The notes beneath the pieces are model-generated. The model had not been told where the DNA came from, ran no database searches, and saw nothing but the letters and a program-made list of their open reading frames with translations. 64,000 nucleotides of DNA, from positions 5,952,001 through 6,016,000 of the forward strand of contig JAULSN010000001.1 of NCBI GenBank assembly GCA_033439765.1, read 5' to 3'. How positions within the stretch are numbered: the stretch's first letter is position 1; each line of letters starts with the position of its first letter. This document shows positions 48,193 through 58,748 of the stretch, piece after piece. The stretch comes from Lasiosphaeria ovina (lineage: Eukaryota > Ascomycota > Sordariomycetes > Sordariales > Lasiosphaeriaceae). A program made the position numbers and the translations under genes.

Positions 48193-48219
48193 CCCCCCCC
48201 CCCCCCCCCCCCCCCCCCC
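48193..48219 (+). repeat. 27-base C homopolymer
   Basis: An uninterrupted run of 27 C (G on the minus strand), 163 nt beyond the stop codon of the RBR ligase gene and probably in or near its 3' UTR. The exact length is uncertain because such runs are hard to sequence. Confidence 0.85.
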
Positions 48220-48381
48220 ACAGCGTTTAGCTAGTAGGGGAGGTCGATCATTCATAAGTAGAGAGGCGATATCATGTGTCCTCCATTATTCCCTTTTATT
48301 TTCCCTTTCATTTCTCTTTCCCCTTTTCCTGTCCCTTTTTCCCATTCCTACAACGAGTCCCCCGTCGTCAAGGCACCATCA

Positions 48382-50827
48382 TCAGAGACGCAACCCCCTC
48401 AGATCCTGGAGCACGTCAGCCACGTCCTGGATGTTGACCCGCGCGTCTCGATCGCCGCCGACGGCGCGGTTGACGGCGTTGACGGCCAGAGCGGCCGCCA
48501 CGCCAATGGCCGCCTCGCGAAACCCTCCTCCCACTGCGTCGCGATTTCGGTCTCGGTCTCGGTCTCGAGCTGTCGCTGTCGCTTCTCGCTGACGCGCAAT
48601 CTCCCGCTCGGGAAACCCGAAATCCGGGGGCGGCCGCCAACGGGGATTGACGAGGCCGTGGAGGCCGGGGGTCAGGTCCGGGTGGCGGCGGGGGAGAGGG
48701 GCGTCCATGCGAAAGACTTGCGGGTTATGGGGCAGGTCCGGCGGCAGTCGCAGTGCCGCCCGCGGTTGCAGGTGTGCGGGAAACCTGCCGGGGTTGTTGA
48801 TCTGCGGCAGCCGACGTCTGTTCCCCGCCGCTCCGGCGCCCGCCGGGTCGACGAGGTCGGCGAACGGGTCCCGCTCCGTGCAGGTCGGCCGGTGGTGGCA
48901 GTACAGGAACCCGTGCTCGTTGCGCTGGAACGGCGCGAGGCACTTGTAGCACCACTCGTGCGAGCAGACGCCTGTATACATATAGTTAGCAGGTGTGTAA
49001 CAAGACGGGAGAGTAGATAAGTAGATAGGGGTAGGCAGGCTTACAGGTGATGTGGTTACAGCCAGTGTACTTGTGCACGGCCTTGTTGCACTCGGGGCAG
49101 TTCTTGCTCGTCTTCTTGATCATGTCCTCGGAGGCCTTCTCCTGCTTCTTGCGCTGGCGGTTGCGCCTGTCATACTCGTCGCACGTCTCACCCTTATGCC
49201 AGGGCACGTCGTGCGCGACGCAGTGGCTGAAGTCGCAGGCGGCGCACTTGAACGTCGGGCAGGTGTCGTCGTGGATCTGGCCCGAGTCGCACGTCGTCGA
49301 CAGACACCACCGGAAGTTAGGCACGTCCTTGAGCGCCGCGCGCGTCGCGAGGCCGTCGTACCGCGCAAACGTCTCGCCCGACGCGAACCGCTTCACCTCG
49401 CCGTGCGCGAGCACCTGCGAGCAATCGGGGCACTTGAGCCGGTCCCAAGTGCCGGATTCAAGACCGGACGCCAGCCACTGCTTCAGGCAGTCCTTACAGG
49501 CCGTCGGCTTGTGCGTGCACTCGGCGGTGACTTTGACGGGCAGCTCGCTGATGCTCTTGTCCTCGATGCAGATGCTGCACGTCTCGCTCTTGGGCAGCAG
49601 CCATGTCTCCTCGTCCGAGAAGACCTCGGCGGCGTCGGCCGGGAGCTCAAAGCGGTACGTCGCCCCCCAGCTCACGTCGCCCGAACTGGCGAGGCAGCCG
49701 TCGTCGTCGTCGTCGTCGTCGTCGTTGTTGTCTTCGTCTTCGTCTCCGAGACTCAAAGCAATGCTTCTGCGCTGCAGGTCGAGCTTGGTCTCGGCCCCTA
49801 GCGGGCATGTGTAGGGGAATATCCGCAGGGCCATGTAGGTCCGGATAGACATCAGGTCCAGGCCGCGCCGCACGTACGACGGGTCGGGGTGGTAGACGTA
49901 TTCCCTCCCCTGGCCCTTGAGTATCACGTAGCACTTTTCCGGGTTGACATCGATGGCGATCCAACGGCAGCACCACTGGTCCTTGATCCTGCTGGCCACC
50001 CAGCTGTTCCCCTGCAACAGGCCAGGCCGCGTGCCATCCCGGCCAATGAGCACTATGCGCTGGGTGTCGGCGATGCCCATGTGGTCGGCAATCTTGCGTC
50101 TGAGCTCGCCGACGGTGGCCCCGGCCTCAATGGCACTGACCAGGCCGTCGGTGAGGTCTCCGTCCAGTCGGCCGTTGGTCTCGTCTTGCCAGTGCGTGAA
50201 CTTCCACCGCTCGGCGTCTTCGGGGCGTGACATGCTGTACCATATTTTGCGCTTTTCGGGGGTGATAGTGTCTTGGTCGCCGAGCTCTTGGCCGCCAGAA
50301 TAGAGGCGAATTTGCGCCGCCGGCGACACGGGGTTCTTCCTCTGTGCATATCGCTGGAATATGTATTGGACAACCTTGGAAATGACCAAGCCAACCCTGG
50401 CGTTGAGCTCGAAGCGGGTGTAGCGGGGATCGAGAGGCATCAGTTCCACCTTGATGTAAGGGCGAGGCTCTGGCCGGGGATGCCGGTGGTGGTGGTGGTG
50501 GTGGTGGTGGTGGTGATGGCGGGGTGGGGGATGGCGGTGGGATCGGTGTCTCTCCTTGGGAGTTTCCTGGTCTTGTTCACCGTCAGGGCTGGGGCCACGA
50601 CGAGCACGACGGTGTGTCTGGCCCGGCCCTTGGTCACGGCGTCGGTGTCCATCTTCATCTCGATCTCGGTCACTTTGGGTTTTGGAAGCTCGGCTAACGG
50701 GAGCCGTCCGGGAGCCAAAAAGAGGCGCCCAGAGGTTAACCAGTGGTGAGGGTCGGGTGGCGGCGCCCTTGTTCAAGCCTCGGCCGGTTGCCGGTCTCGG
50801 GCCCCGCTTCTCGTCGAGTTGCGCCAT
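48382..50827 (-). CDS. RBR-type (RING-IBR-RING) E3 ubiquitin ligase
   Basis: Exons 49045-50827 and 48382-48971 (donor GTAAGC, acceptor ATACAG) give 790 residues. RBR ligases pass ubiquitin from E2 to a Cys in RING2 and then to substrate. RING1 is at ~416-470 (CSICIEDK ... CTHKPTACKDCLKQW ... CPDC) and IBR at ~490-560 (CPTFKCAACDFSHCVAHD). RING2 begins CPECNKAVHKYTGCNHITC and finishes in exon 2 with CSHEWCYKC; the Cys in YTGC (~588) aligns with the catalytic Cys of the class. An upstream segment with ATVGELRRKIADHMGI and IVLIGRDG may be ubiquitin-like. The N terminus is Arg-rich with an 11-His run, an eight-Asp run precedes RING1, and the C-terminal ~150 residues are Arg/Pro-rich. I chose the ATG at 50827 because the frame has no ATG further upstream. 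Target unknown. Confidence 0.9.
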
Positions 50828-52333
50828 CTTCGTTTCTCTCCGAGTAGACTTCCATGACACTGCTCCGAGGGAGGAAGCGGGGCGGGGCTCAGTGAATGAT
50901 GTAAGGTGACGGGTACGGGGACGAAGAGGGTGACGTGGACGGGGGGAGGGGCATGATACGGTTTGGTGGCAAGGCAAGGCAAGGCAAGGGGCAAGGCAAA
51001 GTATGGATGGAAAGAGTCAGGGCAGGCGAAGCAAAGTTAAGCTAATTAATTGAAGGCGAGGCTGCGTGAGATGGGATGGGATGGGATGATGTGGCCTTGC
51101 CAGAACGGCATATGTACCTAGAAAGCAAAAGCAAAGCAGAGCAAACGCGGGGTGTTGCACGTCAACGGCAAGCAACAGCAAGCAGCAGCAGCAGAAGCTA
51201 GGACGAGGCGCTGACGGATGGATGCCCGAGGGGGGGGGGGGCCATTCGCATCCCACATTCACTCCCGTCTCCTAGCCAAATGCCAAGTGGTCGGAATGGC
51301 GGCGGCACAGCCAACCCTTTCCAGCCAATCCTTTCCAGCCCTTTCGACCCGAATGTCGGGTGTGAACGAGTCGACGTCGTTGTCCACATCACACCTCATT
51401 GGGTCGAGCCCATGCAGAACAAGTCCGGCAACCCAATCGACAATATAGTTGCCACTGCAGGCAGGCGTTGGGTTCTATCATGGCGTGGCTTGGGACTTCA
51501 GGTCGGTCTGAGTGAGCTTGCTCGGGTGGTGCTGCCAGATTTGAAGGTTCAGAAAACCAAAGGGAATTTTCGGGAAGCCTCGAGCATTCCACGGCAGCCT
51601 TTTCCACCCAACCCAACCCAACCCAACCCCGCATCGTCAGCTCAGTGGCAGACGGGAAGCGGGTGCGAAGGTGTGTGTGGCAGTAGCGGGCCGCCCATTG
51701 GCCGCCCTGTCAAGGTGAAGCTCCGGATCGAACACGCCCCTGAACAAGGGTGGGATGCCGTCCAAGGCTGAAGGTTGGACGTTATACTGTGTAGGCTGGG
51801 GGCAAACTTACAAAATGGTGTTAAACCGGTCACCAGCAGGTACAGCTGATACTGTCGTGGGAACTGCTGTGGGGAAAAAAGAACAAGCCTTCTGGTGCAT
51901 AGTAAATGGGCATATCGTACTGTACATGGGAAACAAATATATTATTTTGCGGCGACCAAGGCCGCTGATGATGAGAGAAAGTTTTAAAGGAGAAAGGCCC
52001 AAACGCTCTTCGAAACGGGGCGAGATCTGGATCTAATACGTATTGATCAACTCGAGGCTAACGTGACTCTAATAATTACTTACCTTACCTAGGTAGGAAC
52101 GACCGTGAAAAGACTACCTAGGTAGCATCATTCCGGCTCTCGATATCACACGCACATCAAATACTTACCTCTCCAACGCCAAATCCTCCTCCATGTTAGT
52201 GTCTGCGTGGTGATGGGCATAACCCATTTCACCTTGGCGACAGATCTAGGTAACCGTGGAAGTCGCTCCTCGAGAGAACGAGACGAAAAAAACATCTCAC
52301 CCAGCTGGGAAGGCTGCCGATCTAGTTACCTAG
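50828..52333. other. Intergenic between RBR ligase and a possible F-box gene
   Basis: 1.5 kb without a supported gene. It holds many short tandem runs: GGCAA units at 50968-50996, GATGG units near 51070-51088, AGC/AGCAGC near 51175-51195, a 13-G run at about 51229-51241, and CCCAA units at 51606-51630. Two CCTAGG palindromes lie at ~52089 and ~52116. The left side is the RBR promoter. Confidence 0.55.
52080..52128. repeat. Pair of inverted TACCTAGGTA palindromes
   Basis: TTACCTAGGTAGG and CTACCTAGGTAGC lie about 27 nt apart. Each is a near-perfect palindrome, and together they could form a larger hairpin. Confidence 0.65.
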
Positions 52334-53473
52334 TCAGTCATGATCAAACCTCTTGTCAATAAAAATCAGCCTGCCTCCGGGCCGCACGGCGCGCCTGAAC
52401 ATGAGCCACCAGTTAACACCATTACCCGAGTCGTTATACACGACGTCCTGCTCCGGGCCGGGGACGCCGCTCTCGACCTCGTCGATAGTCAGGGCCTCGC
52501 TGCCGGGGTAGCGGTGGTACGAGCGCAGGCCGGCAATGACCAGCAGCCGCAGCGGCATGCCGGACGACCGCAGCGCGCGGGCCAGGTCGACGATCTCCCG
52601 GCGCTCGATCACGCCGTGGCTGTAGCCGCGGCAGTCGAGGAACAGCATCTCGAGGCTCGACAGCTGGCGCCAGTCGACGTGCAGGTAGGCCGCGCGCTCG
52701 AAGTCGAGGCAGTCGTGGATGACCTCGAACGCCTCCTGCGCAGAGGGGGACGCCCGATCTGGGATGTCGATGATGTCCTGGGCCTGCAGGAACCACGTCT
52801 CGGGCGACGTGGTGAGCATCAGGTGGCGGATGCGCGAGTATATGAACTCCGGGGCAGGCCTGGGAGTGGGAGAGGCCTGCTCGGTAGGGGGGTTCGACCG
52901 GGGGGCCTGATTTTCTGTCTCGTTTCCCTCCTGGTCCGGGTCGGGGGGTGGAAGCGGGGGGAGCCGGTATTTTGTCCGGGCTTCGGCTTCGTCGTCGTCG
53001 GCATAAGGCAAGAGCCGCAGCGCCATCTTGGGGTCCCGCAGCAAACGCACGGCCGGGGCCAGCTGCGGTAGCAAAGGGCCCCAGATGTTATTACTGAACC
53101 TTGTGATCGCCTGGGGGATGATGATCAAACTGTTAGTCGCCCACTCCCGAAATATTTCTCGGTCGTAGAACCGAGAAAGCGATTTAACCGCGAGGGGGTT
53201 TTTCAGGATAGGCAATCGCAGGTAGTCTGTCCTGTCATGGTCAAAAGACGTTCTGATACATCCTCTCCCTGTTCCCGGAACTATGTACGTGTCAGTTCGG
53301 CTGCATCGCAAGACTTCGGTGAGACTCCGACTCTGTCTTTTGCAGAATTTCCACCCAGGGGCTATGAGTTCGAAGACGCAAACATCCCCATCGAACTCGT
53401 AAAGTTTGAACAGGATCTGCGTGACTATCTCGGGTGGAATGCTTCTAGACATGGTCACAGTGCTGGGAGCCAT
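52334..53473 (-). CDS. Unrecognised protein with possible N-terminal F-box-like segment
   Basis: A single open frame of 379 residues from the first ATG (53473). SRSIPPEIVTQILFKLYEF near the N terminus resembles an F-box helix pair (I-P-x-E-I-x-x-x-I-L), which would link a substrate to an SCF ubiquitin ligase, but the rest of an F-box is not obvious. Residues ~45-85 look odd and may be a short unspliced intron read through in frame, so the gene model may need one intron. The middle has a Pro-rich linker (PPLPPPDPDQ). The C-terminal half looks well folded (HLMLTTSPETWFLQAQDIID, SSLEMLFLDCRGYSHGVIER, LRLLVIAGLRSYHRYPGSEA), like the ordinary downstream region of fungal F-box/hypothetical proteins. 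It ends in GGRLIFIDKRFDHD. Confidence 0.65.
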   Translation of the reverse strand: MAPSTVTMSRSIPPEIVTQILFKLYEFDGDVCVFELIAPGWKFCKRQSRSLTEVLRCSRTDTYIVPGTGRGCIRTSFDHDRTDYLRLPILKNPLAVKSLSRFYDREIFREWATNSLIIIPQAITRFSNNIWGPLLPQLAPAVRLLRDPKMALRLLPYADDDEAEARTKYRLPPLPPPDPDQEGNETENQAPRSNPPTEQASPTPRPAPEFIYSRIRHLMLTTSPETWFLQAQDIIDIPDRASPSAQEAFEVIHDCLDFERAAYLHVDWRQLSSLEMLFLDCRGYSHGVIERREIVDLARALRSSGMPLRLLVIAGLRSYHRYPGSEALTIDEVESGVPGPEQDVVYNDSGNGVNWWLMFRRAVRPGGRLIFIDKRFDHD

Positions 53474-54117
53474 ATAACCAACGCGCTGGGTCTGTAAACT
53501 CAAACTCACGGCGAATTCGAGGGTTGTTATATGTGCAAAGTATTAATTTTCGTGCCCTGCGGCAACAAAGCAATCCGTGTTATCTGTTTAGCAGGAACGA
53601 AGCACTTGTCAGCGGACAGAGACTACCAAATATGCCCCTTGATTACCGATGCTCTTGTCATTCCGCTCCATGTCGACCATCCATGCCTAACATGATTGGT
53701 TGGTCCTTTGGGGAAACTCGCATCGCAAACAAATTCGGGGGTGGTACTCGCAAAAGTGCGTAAATATGTTTGCCTCTTTTCCTCAACTCCGAAAAAAGCC
53801 CCTTCCGAGACAAAGACTCCATCTCCACAGCATCCATAACCCGCCACTATTCCACCTCGTCCGACGTCATCAACCAAGTATCATCTCCTCGTATGTATTA
53901 AGACCCCATAGCTTTTTTTGTAAGGCAATCGCTGGGGTATGTATTATGTGGTCGCGGATGCAAAAAGCCTGTCCAGAGGGTTTCCGGGGGCAATCAATAC
54001 AAGAAAGAAAGGAAGGGAAGAAAAACCGACACGATCAACGCTGTAACTCGCCAGGGCGGGTGTGTCGCTGCACACGCTCCACCGCCGAGGCTCGGGCGTC
54101 TGCCTCTCTCCACCTGC
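53474..54117. other. Intergenic between the possible F-box gene and the GPI-protein gene
   Basis: 644 nt with no supported gene. The right part is the 3' flank of the GPI-protein gene; the left part is the promoter of the possible F-box gene. A 176-codon plus-strand ORF here overlaps the GPI gene antisense and is rejected. Confidence 0.55.
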
Positions 54118-54884
54118 TCAAAGCAGCGCGGCAGCAAAGAGGCCGGCAGCAACCGCAGCGACGCCGTTTCCAAGGTAGGCAAGGTTCGTCGGAGCGGCGG
54201 CCTTGGAAGTCGAGGTGCTGGGAGCAGTAGTAGTCGCCGCAGCCGAATCCGCGGTGCCGGTGTTGCTGGTCGTGGGAGCGGCGGTGGTGGAAGAGCTGGG
54301 GCCAGCAATCGTGGCCTTGGCGGGGTCAAGAGTACCGCATTGGTTCTTGATCTCCTTGCACTTTCCTTGCGCTATGGCATCCATGGCATTTGCCGCCTGG
54401 CATCTCGCGAAGGCAGTTTCGCACTCAAACTATAACATCCTCGTCAGTTACACAAGCTCGCCTGGGATAAAGACATAGCAGCACCCACAGTCGGGATAGT
54501 CTGGATGTATTTTTCCAGCTCCGGAGTCTTGCCGTCCTGGCAGGTGCAGGTGTAATTCAGGGTATCCTAGACCGTCACGTCACGTCAGTCATTGTTCGCC
54601 GTCTCCAGATTCACCCAGGAGACGGGAAGGTCCATACCGTTATGCAGTCATCCTTGGTCGGGCTTTGGGCGCAAAGGATGTTGCAAGTCTGATACTGGGC
54701 GTTGCACCATTGGCCTAGCCAACCGGCAGTCAGTCTTCCGCTCTTGATTCGAAGTGCGGGACTTAGGGCGCATACCTTTGGTTACAGAATCCACGGAGGC
54801 GGGATCGATTGTCGCGGAAAGGTTCTGGGCGGAAGCAACCGCGGTAAACGCGGAGAGCGCAGAGAGGACGACGTTGTGACGCAT
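54118..54884 (-). CDS. Cys-rich secreted GPI-anchored surface protein (DUF7707-like)
   Basis: Exons 54776-54884, 54638-54714, 54489-54566 and 54118-54429 give 191 residues. Residues 1-19 (MRHNVVLSALSAFTAVASA) form a signal peptide. The mature domain has ten Cys (QWC, QTC, ILC, DDC, YTC, TC, FEC, ARC, GKC, NQC), which suggests five disulfides. The string WCNAQYQTCNILC then LNYTCTCQDGKTPELEKYIQTIPT matches the pattern I recall for the fungal DUF7707 family of wall-associated proteins. A Ser/Thr/Ala-rich stalk (~115-165) and a hydrophobic C terminus (YLGNGVAAVAAGLFAAALL) predict a GPI anchor. It is not a CFEM domain, as the Cys spacing differs. Likely at the plasma membrane or in the wall; molecular role unknown. 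Donors are GTATGC, GTATGG and GTGGGT. Confidence 0.88.
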
Positions 54885-57880
54885 GGCGAAGGCGGGGTGA
54901 GGTGGCTCGGCGTGGTTGTGGTATTGAAGAGTTTTGGAAGTCGATGCTCGTAAACAATTCGGCGGGATGCGGCGAGAAGCGCAAAGAATATTGGGGTGGA
55001 TATGCAAGACTGGGTATACGGATGCAAAGGCGACCAACGTGGGGGTTTCTTGATCAACGGGTGATGAAGTGGTGAAGACGTGAAGGTTGGGTGTTCGGGA
55101 GAAGAAGTAGTCCGGGATGAGGGAGAAACGCCGTTTTGAGGAAGGCACGAAACATCTTGTTTGATTGCTCCTGTGTTTTGGCCCTGGGTGCTCGGCTCTG
55201 GGCGCGGGAACCCCGGCAGGAGGTGCCCATTTGGGAAATTCAGAGGCGGGAAAGCGCTGGGCCTCACGATAGCACCTGGAAACTGTGGCTGGTGCGGCTT
55301 TCCGTCGTTGGGGAATGCAAGCCAACCGGCAATCTGGCAGCCAATTGCCCTGACACTGCACTTGCGCTAAGCTTTGACTAGCGCGGGGTGTGAAGAAATC
55401 CCATTTCCCTCCTGTTGACGATTCAATGCGACGGGCTCGGGCTCTCCCTGCCTGTGTCTACGCAGTGGTTCACCACGAGCTGCTTTGTGCGTCCAGGCCG
55501 AAGAGCCGCTGGAGCATGTCAATCCTACGGAGTATGACTTGAAGAACTCGAGATACAAGGCGGCGTGTAATGTGTATGACGTGGCCAGTGGACAGCGAGG
55601 ACCGCGCCTTCTTGTCGCAATGTTTCGATCCAAGTGTAAACCACGCTACGACCCATCGATTGCTGCACGTCTCATATAGGTTGCCTTGGCGTTGCGACAA
55701 CGGGAAAGCGCGACGTGTGTGGCTTGGCCGGGAAATGCGGCCGATAGCTTATCAGTGCAGCAGCCACTGCAGGTACAGCACAGCGGGAGTGCTGCGTGAT
55801 TGAAGATATTACCGAGGCAGGCATGGCTCATGGGCCAACCGGGAAGATCTCACGCCCATCGACGGCACAGAGGTTCTCAGATACTTAACACCTGGACCCA
55901 ACACAATGGTCCTTCGACACTTGCCTCAAGCATGCTGCGTCTTGAAACGTAATAGCCTGCCGCATCTCTTTATCCAGTTATTCGCTGTTCGCTCCAAAGT
56001 GCATCGTGACTGATGGACCGTGACTGCAGCAGTCTGATCAGCCGAATTGGGTTTTGGGCCGGACTCGGATATCGAAATTTCTTCAAGCTCGGCGTGCGGC
56101 TTGCAGCGGAGCCAAATCTGCCCAGAATCTATCAGTCAGGCACCTGTGTGTCCCCACAGGATTCCAAAGTGCTCCATGATCCAATCAGAACAACCAATTG
56201 GAGACACGATATGATATTTTTCTTCCTTTTTTGTTCTTTTCTTCTTTCCAATTCTTCGAGGACATGACCTTGTCGAGCTGGAGGTTACCTAGTGCGTGCA
56301 TTTTGTTTGTTATCGACCTGCCTCGGTTTTGGGAGGATCCTGAAGCTACCTACCTTACCCTTCCTCAAGCTCAGGTATCCACAAGTCATATATCTACACC
56401 TGAGTGTTTTTTTGGCCCCCGAGCGCATCGGGACTCAATGTGACATCAAGGCCGGCACAACTCTAGAATGGCGATGTTCACCTCACTGAGGCGGGCATCT
56501 TGGGTACCGGGCTGCTCTTGGATGTGAATACTCCAATACGAAGGTTGACATTGCGCTAACGCAAGTACCCCGACTCTGAGCGGTGGTTCGAGGGTGGGGA
56601 TGAAGCCAGTGCTAGGTATGGTACGTACAGAAGTAACGGGCCGCGTCAACATGACGCTTCCAGGTCAGCACATCGGCTGACAAGCCGGGAAGAACAGACG
56701 ACATGAGTTTCGTCCGAGCTCTTTTGGTTTTGGGCCGCTGCCAAGCATGACGTTCCATATTGCAGGCTGATTGTTGAATGTTAGTGTGAGGGTTTCGAGC
56801 CTCTCGAACCTCTCGGGTCTCTCTTTGTTTGTATGCAGATTCGCAACGCTTTGGTGCTGCCGGACACTGAGGCCAGTTTGATTATGGCCCCGAGTCGCCA
56901 ACAACCAACTAAGCTGTTAGTTTGCCAAGCAACTCGCAACTCGGTCGTCAACTGGAGCTAAATCCCACTGGCCCCTTCGAAAGGCTGAAATGGGGCAACG
57001 GCAACGTGTAAGTCCCCAACGACGATCAATCTTGTCCTAACAACGGTTGCCCCGACTCACCGTGCTGAACTATTTTATTATGGATTATGCAGCATTGATA
57101 GCAATGACACACAAAACAAGAGCGTAATTATCTTGGACAGCTAGCTTGCGTCTTTGTTAAACTGTCACAGTCATTAAGTATATTCGTCACATTGACTGCA
57201 TATGCTCTTGGTAATATAGTCACTACCATAGCTACTTTTCTTTAAACCTCTTAACCACGGGAAATATGGCGTCGGACATTGCTCTTGTTTCACTCGAGAC
57301 TGTCGCCGTCTTCGACATCTGCATACACAGCATCGCTGATGACTCCACGGTCAGGCAAAGCGCCGAGGACGGGCGGATTGGGTACAGTGGCGGTACCGCT
57401 ACTATCAAGGGCTTCTGGGAGCAGATTCCGGAATGGAATGACCACGAGATGGGCAAGGTGTAAAGCCTTGGCGGGCTGTCTTTGATGACCTCGCAGAGAT
57501 GGGTTTTGTGCTGGAAACTGCTGTGCGTAACCAGGGGAGGGAGACAGTGTAAACACGTACCCGGGCATCACATAGTGATTCAAAGCCATTCTCGCCAAAA
57601 TATGACTGGAATATACATAACCAGGGCTGGGCCTGATTATAAATACTTAGGTATGCGCAAGTGGAATTCAATCTAGACCGGCCTGAGAAAACACGGAAAG
57701 CACACCATGACCATCAAGCAATCCAATGAGGCGCCTAAGCACGGGTAGTTTTTTACCCTCCAAAAAATAAACCCCAACTCCCTTGGTATCAAAACAAGCA
57801 CGAGTGATTCTCCCCAGAACTCCGGGAACAATGCAAAAAAAGATCAAAACCCCATATGACCAATGACCATGTTACTGCCC
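54885..57880. other. 3-kb gene-free stretch
   Basis: No supported gene. The first ~450 nt are the promoter and leader of the GPI-protein gene; an apparent 237-codon minus ORF there is only the leader read in frame. From about 55.4 to 57.8 kb, only ORFs under 105 codons occur. Small TACCT/CCTAG words occur near 56283 and 56347. 57050-57240 is AT-rich. Confidence 0.5.
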
Positions 57881-58748
57881 TCATGACGTCGGAGCTCTTT
57901 CCGCAGCAGGCAGGCTTCTGCCGGCAGAGTCGCGAGCTGGGGCCTTTCCTTTGCCCTTACCGTTGCCACCGCCCCTACGCTCGTCCTCGCTGTTCCAGTC
58001 GATTTCCTCGGCAGCCCCACCCCGGGGCTTTTTTGCCTTCTGGTCCACGAGACGCGGCTGCTCACTCGATGACCTCAACATCCTAGATCTCTCATCTGCG
58101 CGGTCGTCGTCCTCGTCCAGGAGCTCGCCGTCGGCGGTATCGAAATCCGGCGCCTCGATCCACTCCCGGGGCACGACGCAGGGCAGCGCGACGCCAATGC
58201 TCGCCGCCCGGTTTAGCCATCCGGGGCCGGGACGTCCCGTCAACTTCATACATAAGTATGCAGTGAAGTGGTTGCAGTTCTTCGTTAGGAGATTATAGGC
58301 TGTGCCGAGAAACTCCTCCGAGGCGTCGCGGATTATGGTGTCGATCTCGCTCTGGGGCGAGAGCGTGAAGCCTTGCAAAATCTCACATTTGAACGTGCCT
58401 CCAGGCGGCTCCGTCTTCGGCTTCGTCCAATAGACACCCGTCACCCCTCGTCTGTCGTGCCCGCCGTATGCGTACTCCTTTCCGTTGATGACGACACCCG
58501 AGTGCAGCAGCGACGTGCCCAGAAACCAGAGCGTTGATGATATACGGCCCGGCTATGATTGCGCATCAGCACCGCACCAGCAAATAAGGCCGGACTTCAG
58601 GAAAAGAATGTCCACAGTAAAAAGCAGACAAAATAGGCAGCATTCTTACGGGAAGGAGATCGTAGACGTGGATGACGACCTCCGTCTTCTGGAGCGACAA
58701 AGTCGATCGATGCGACTTTGCGGGCTTTTGCTGTTTCCGAGGAGGCAT
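57881..58748 (-). CDS. PPPDE/DeSI-type cysteine isopeptidase
   Basis: Exons 58650-58748 and 57881-58552 (donor GTAAGA, acceptor CATAG) give 256 residues. The PPPDE (DUF862) fold is a papain-like peptidase, and members such as DeSI-1/2 remove SUMO or ubiquitin-like tags. Visible hallmarks are VVIHVYDLLPPGRISS, then LLHSGVVINGKEYAYGGHD with the catalytic His50, and YNLLTKNCNHFTAYLC with the catalytic Cys126. The segment GRPGPGWLNRAASIG follows, as in the family. The C-terminal ~90 residues are Asp/Glu/Arg/Gly/Lys-rich and probably disordered. No signal peptide, so cytosolic or nuclear. Whether the substrate is SUMO or ubiquitin cannot be told from sequence. Confidence 0.92.

Larger units (their letters stand above)
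42265..48381. other. 6.1-kb gene-poor region
   Basis: The longest stretch without a supported gene. ORFs up to 214 codons (43585-44229) occur on both strands but overlap each other, lack splice-compatible extension and show no domain. From about 46850 the sequence becomes AT-rich (ATATATATA near 46880) and stays so to 48250. It contains a spaced direct repeat (47803/47903) and a 27-base C run (48193-48219). Part of 42265-42900 must be the promoter of the 893-residue gene. Non-coding transcripts cannot be excluded. Confidence 0.5.

Noticed and set aside
51606..51630. Telomere-like repeat (CCCAA)n
   Set aside because: The fungal telomere unit is CCCTAA; this pentanucleotide run is short and internal, so it is a simple microsatellite.
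54118..54884. CFEM-domain effector
   Set aside because: Ten Cys are present, but the spacing (C-x7-C-x3-C and C-x-C) does not fit the eight-Cys CFEM pattern; it fits the DUF7707-like layout better.
54648..55361. 237-codon minus-strand ORF upstream of the GPI-protein gene
   Set aside because: It reads through the leader into the real first exon (MRHNVVL) and then into intron 1; the true start is the ATG before the signal peptide.
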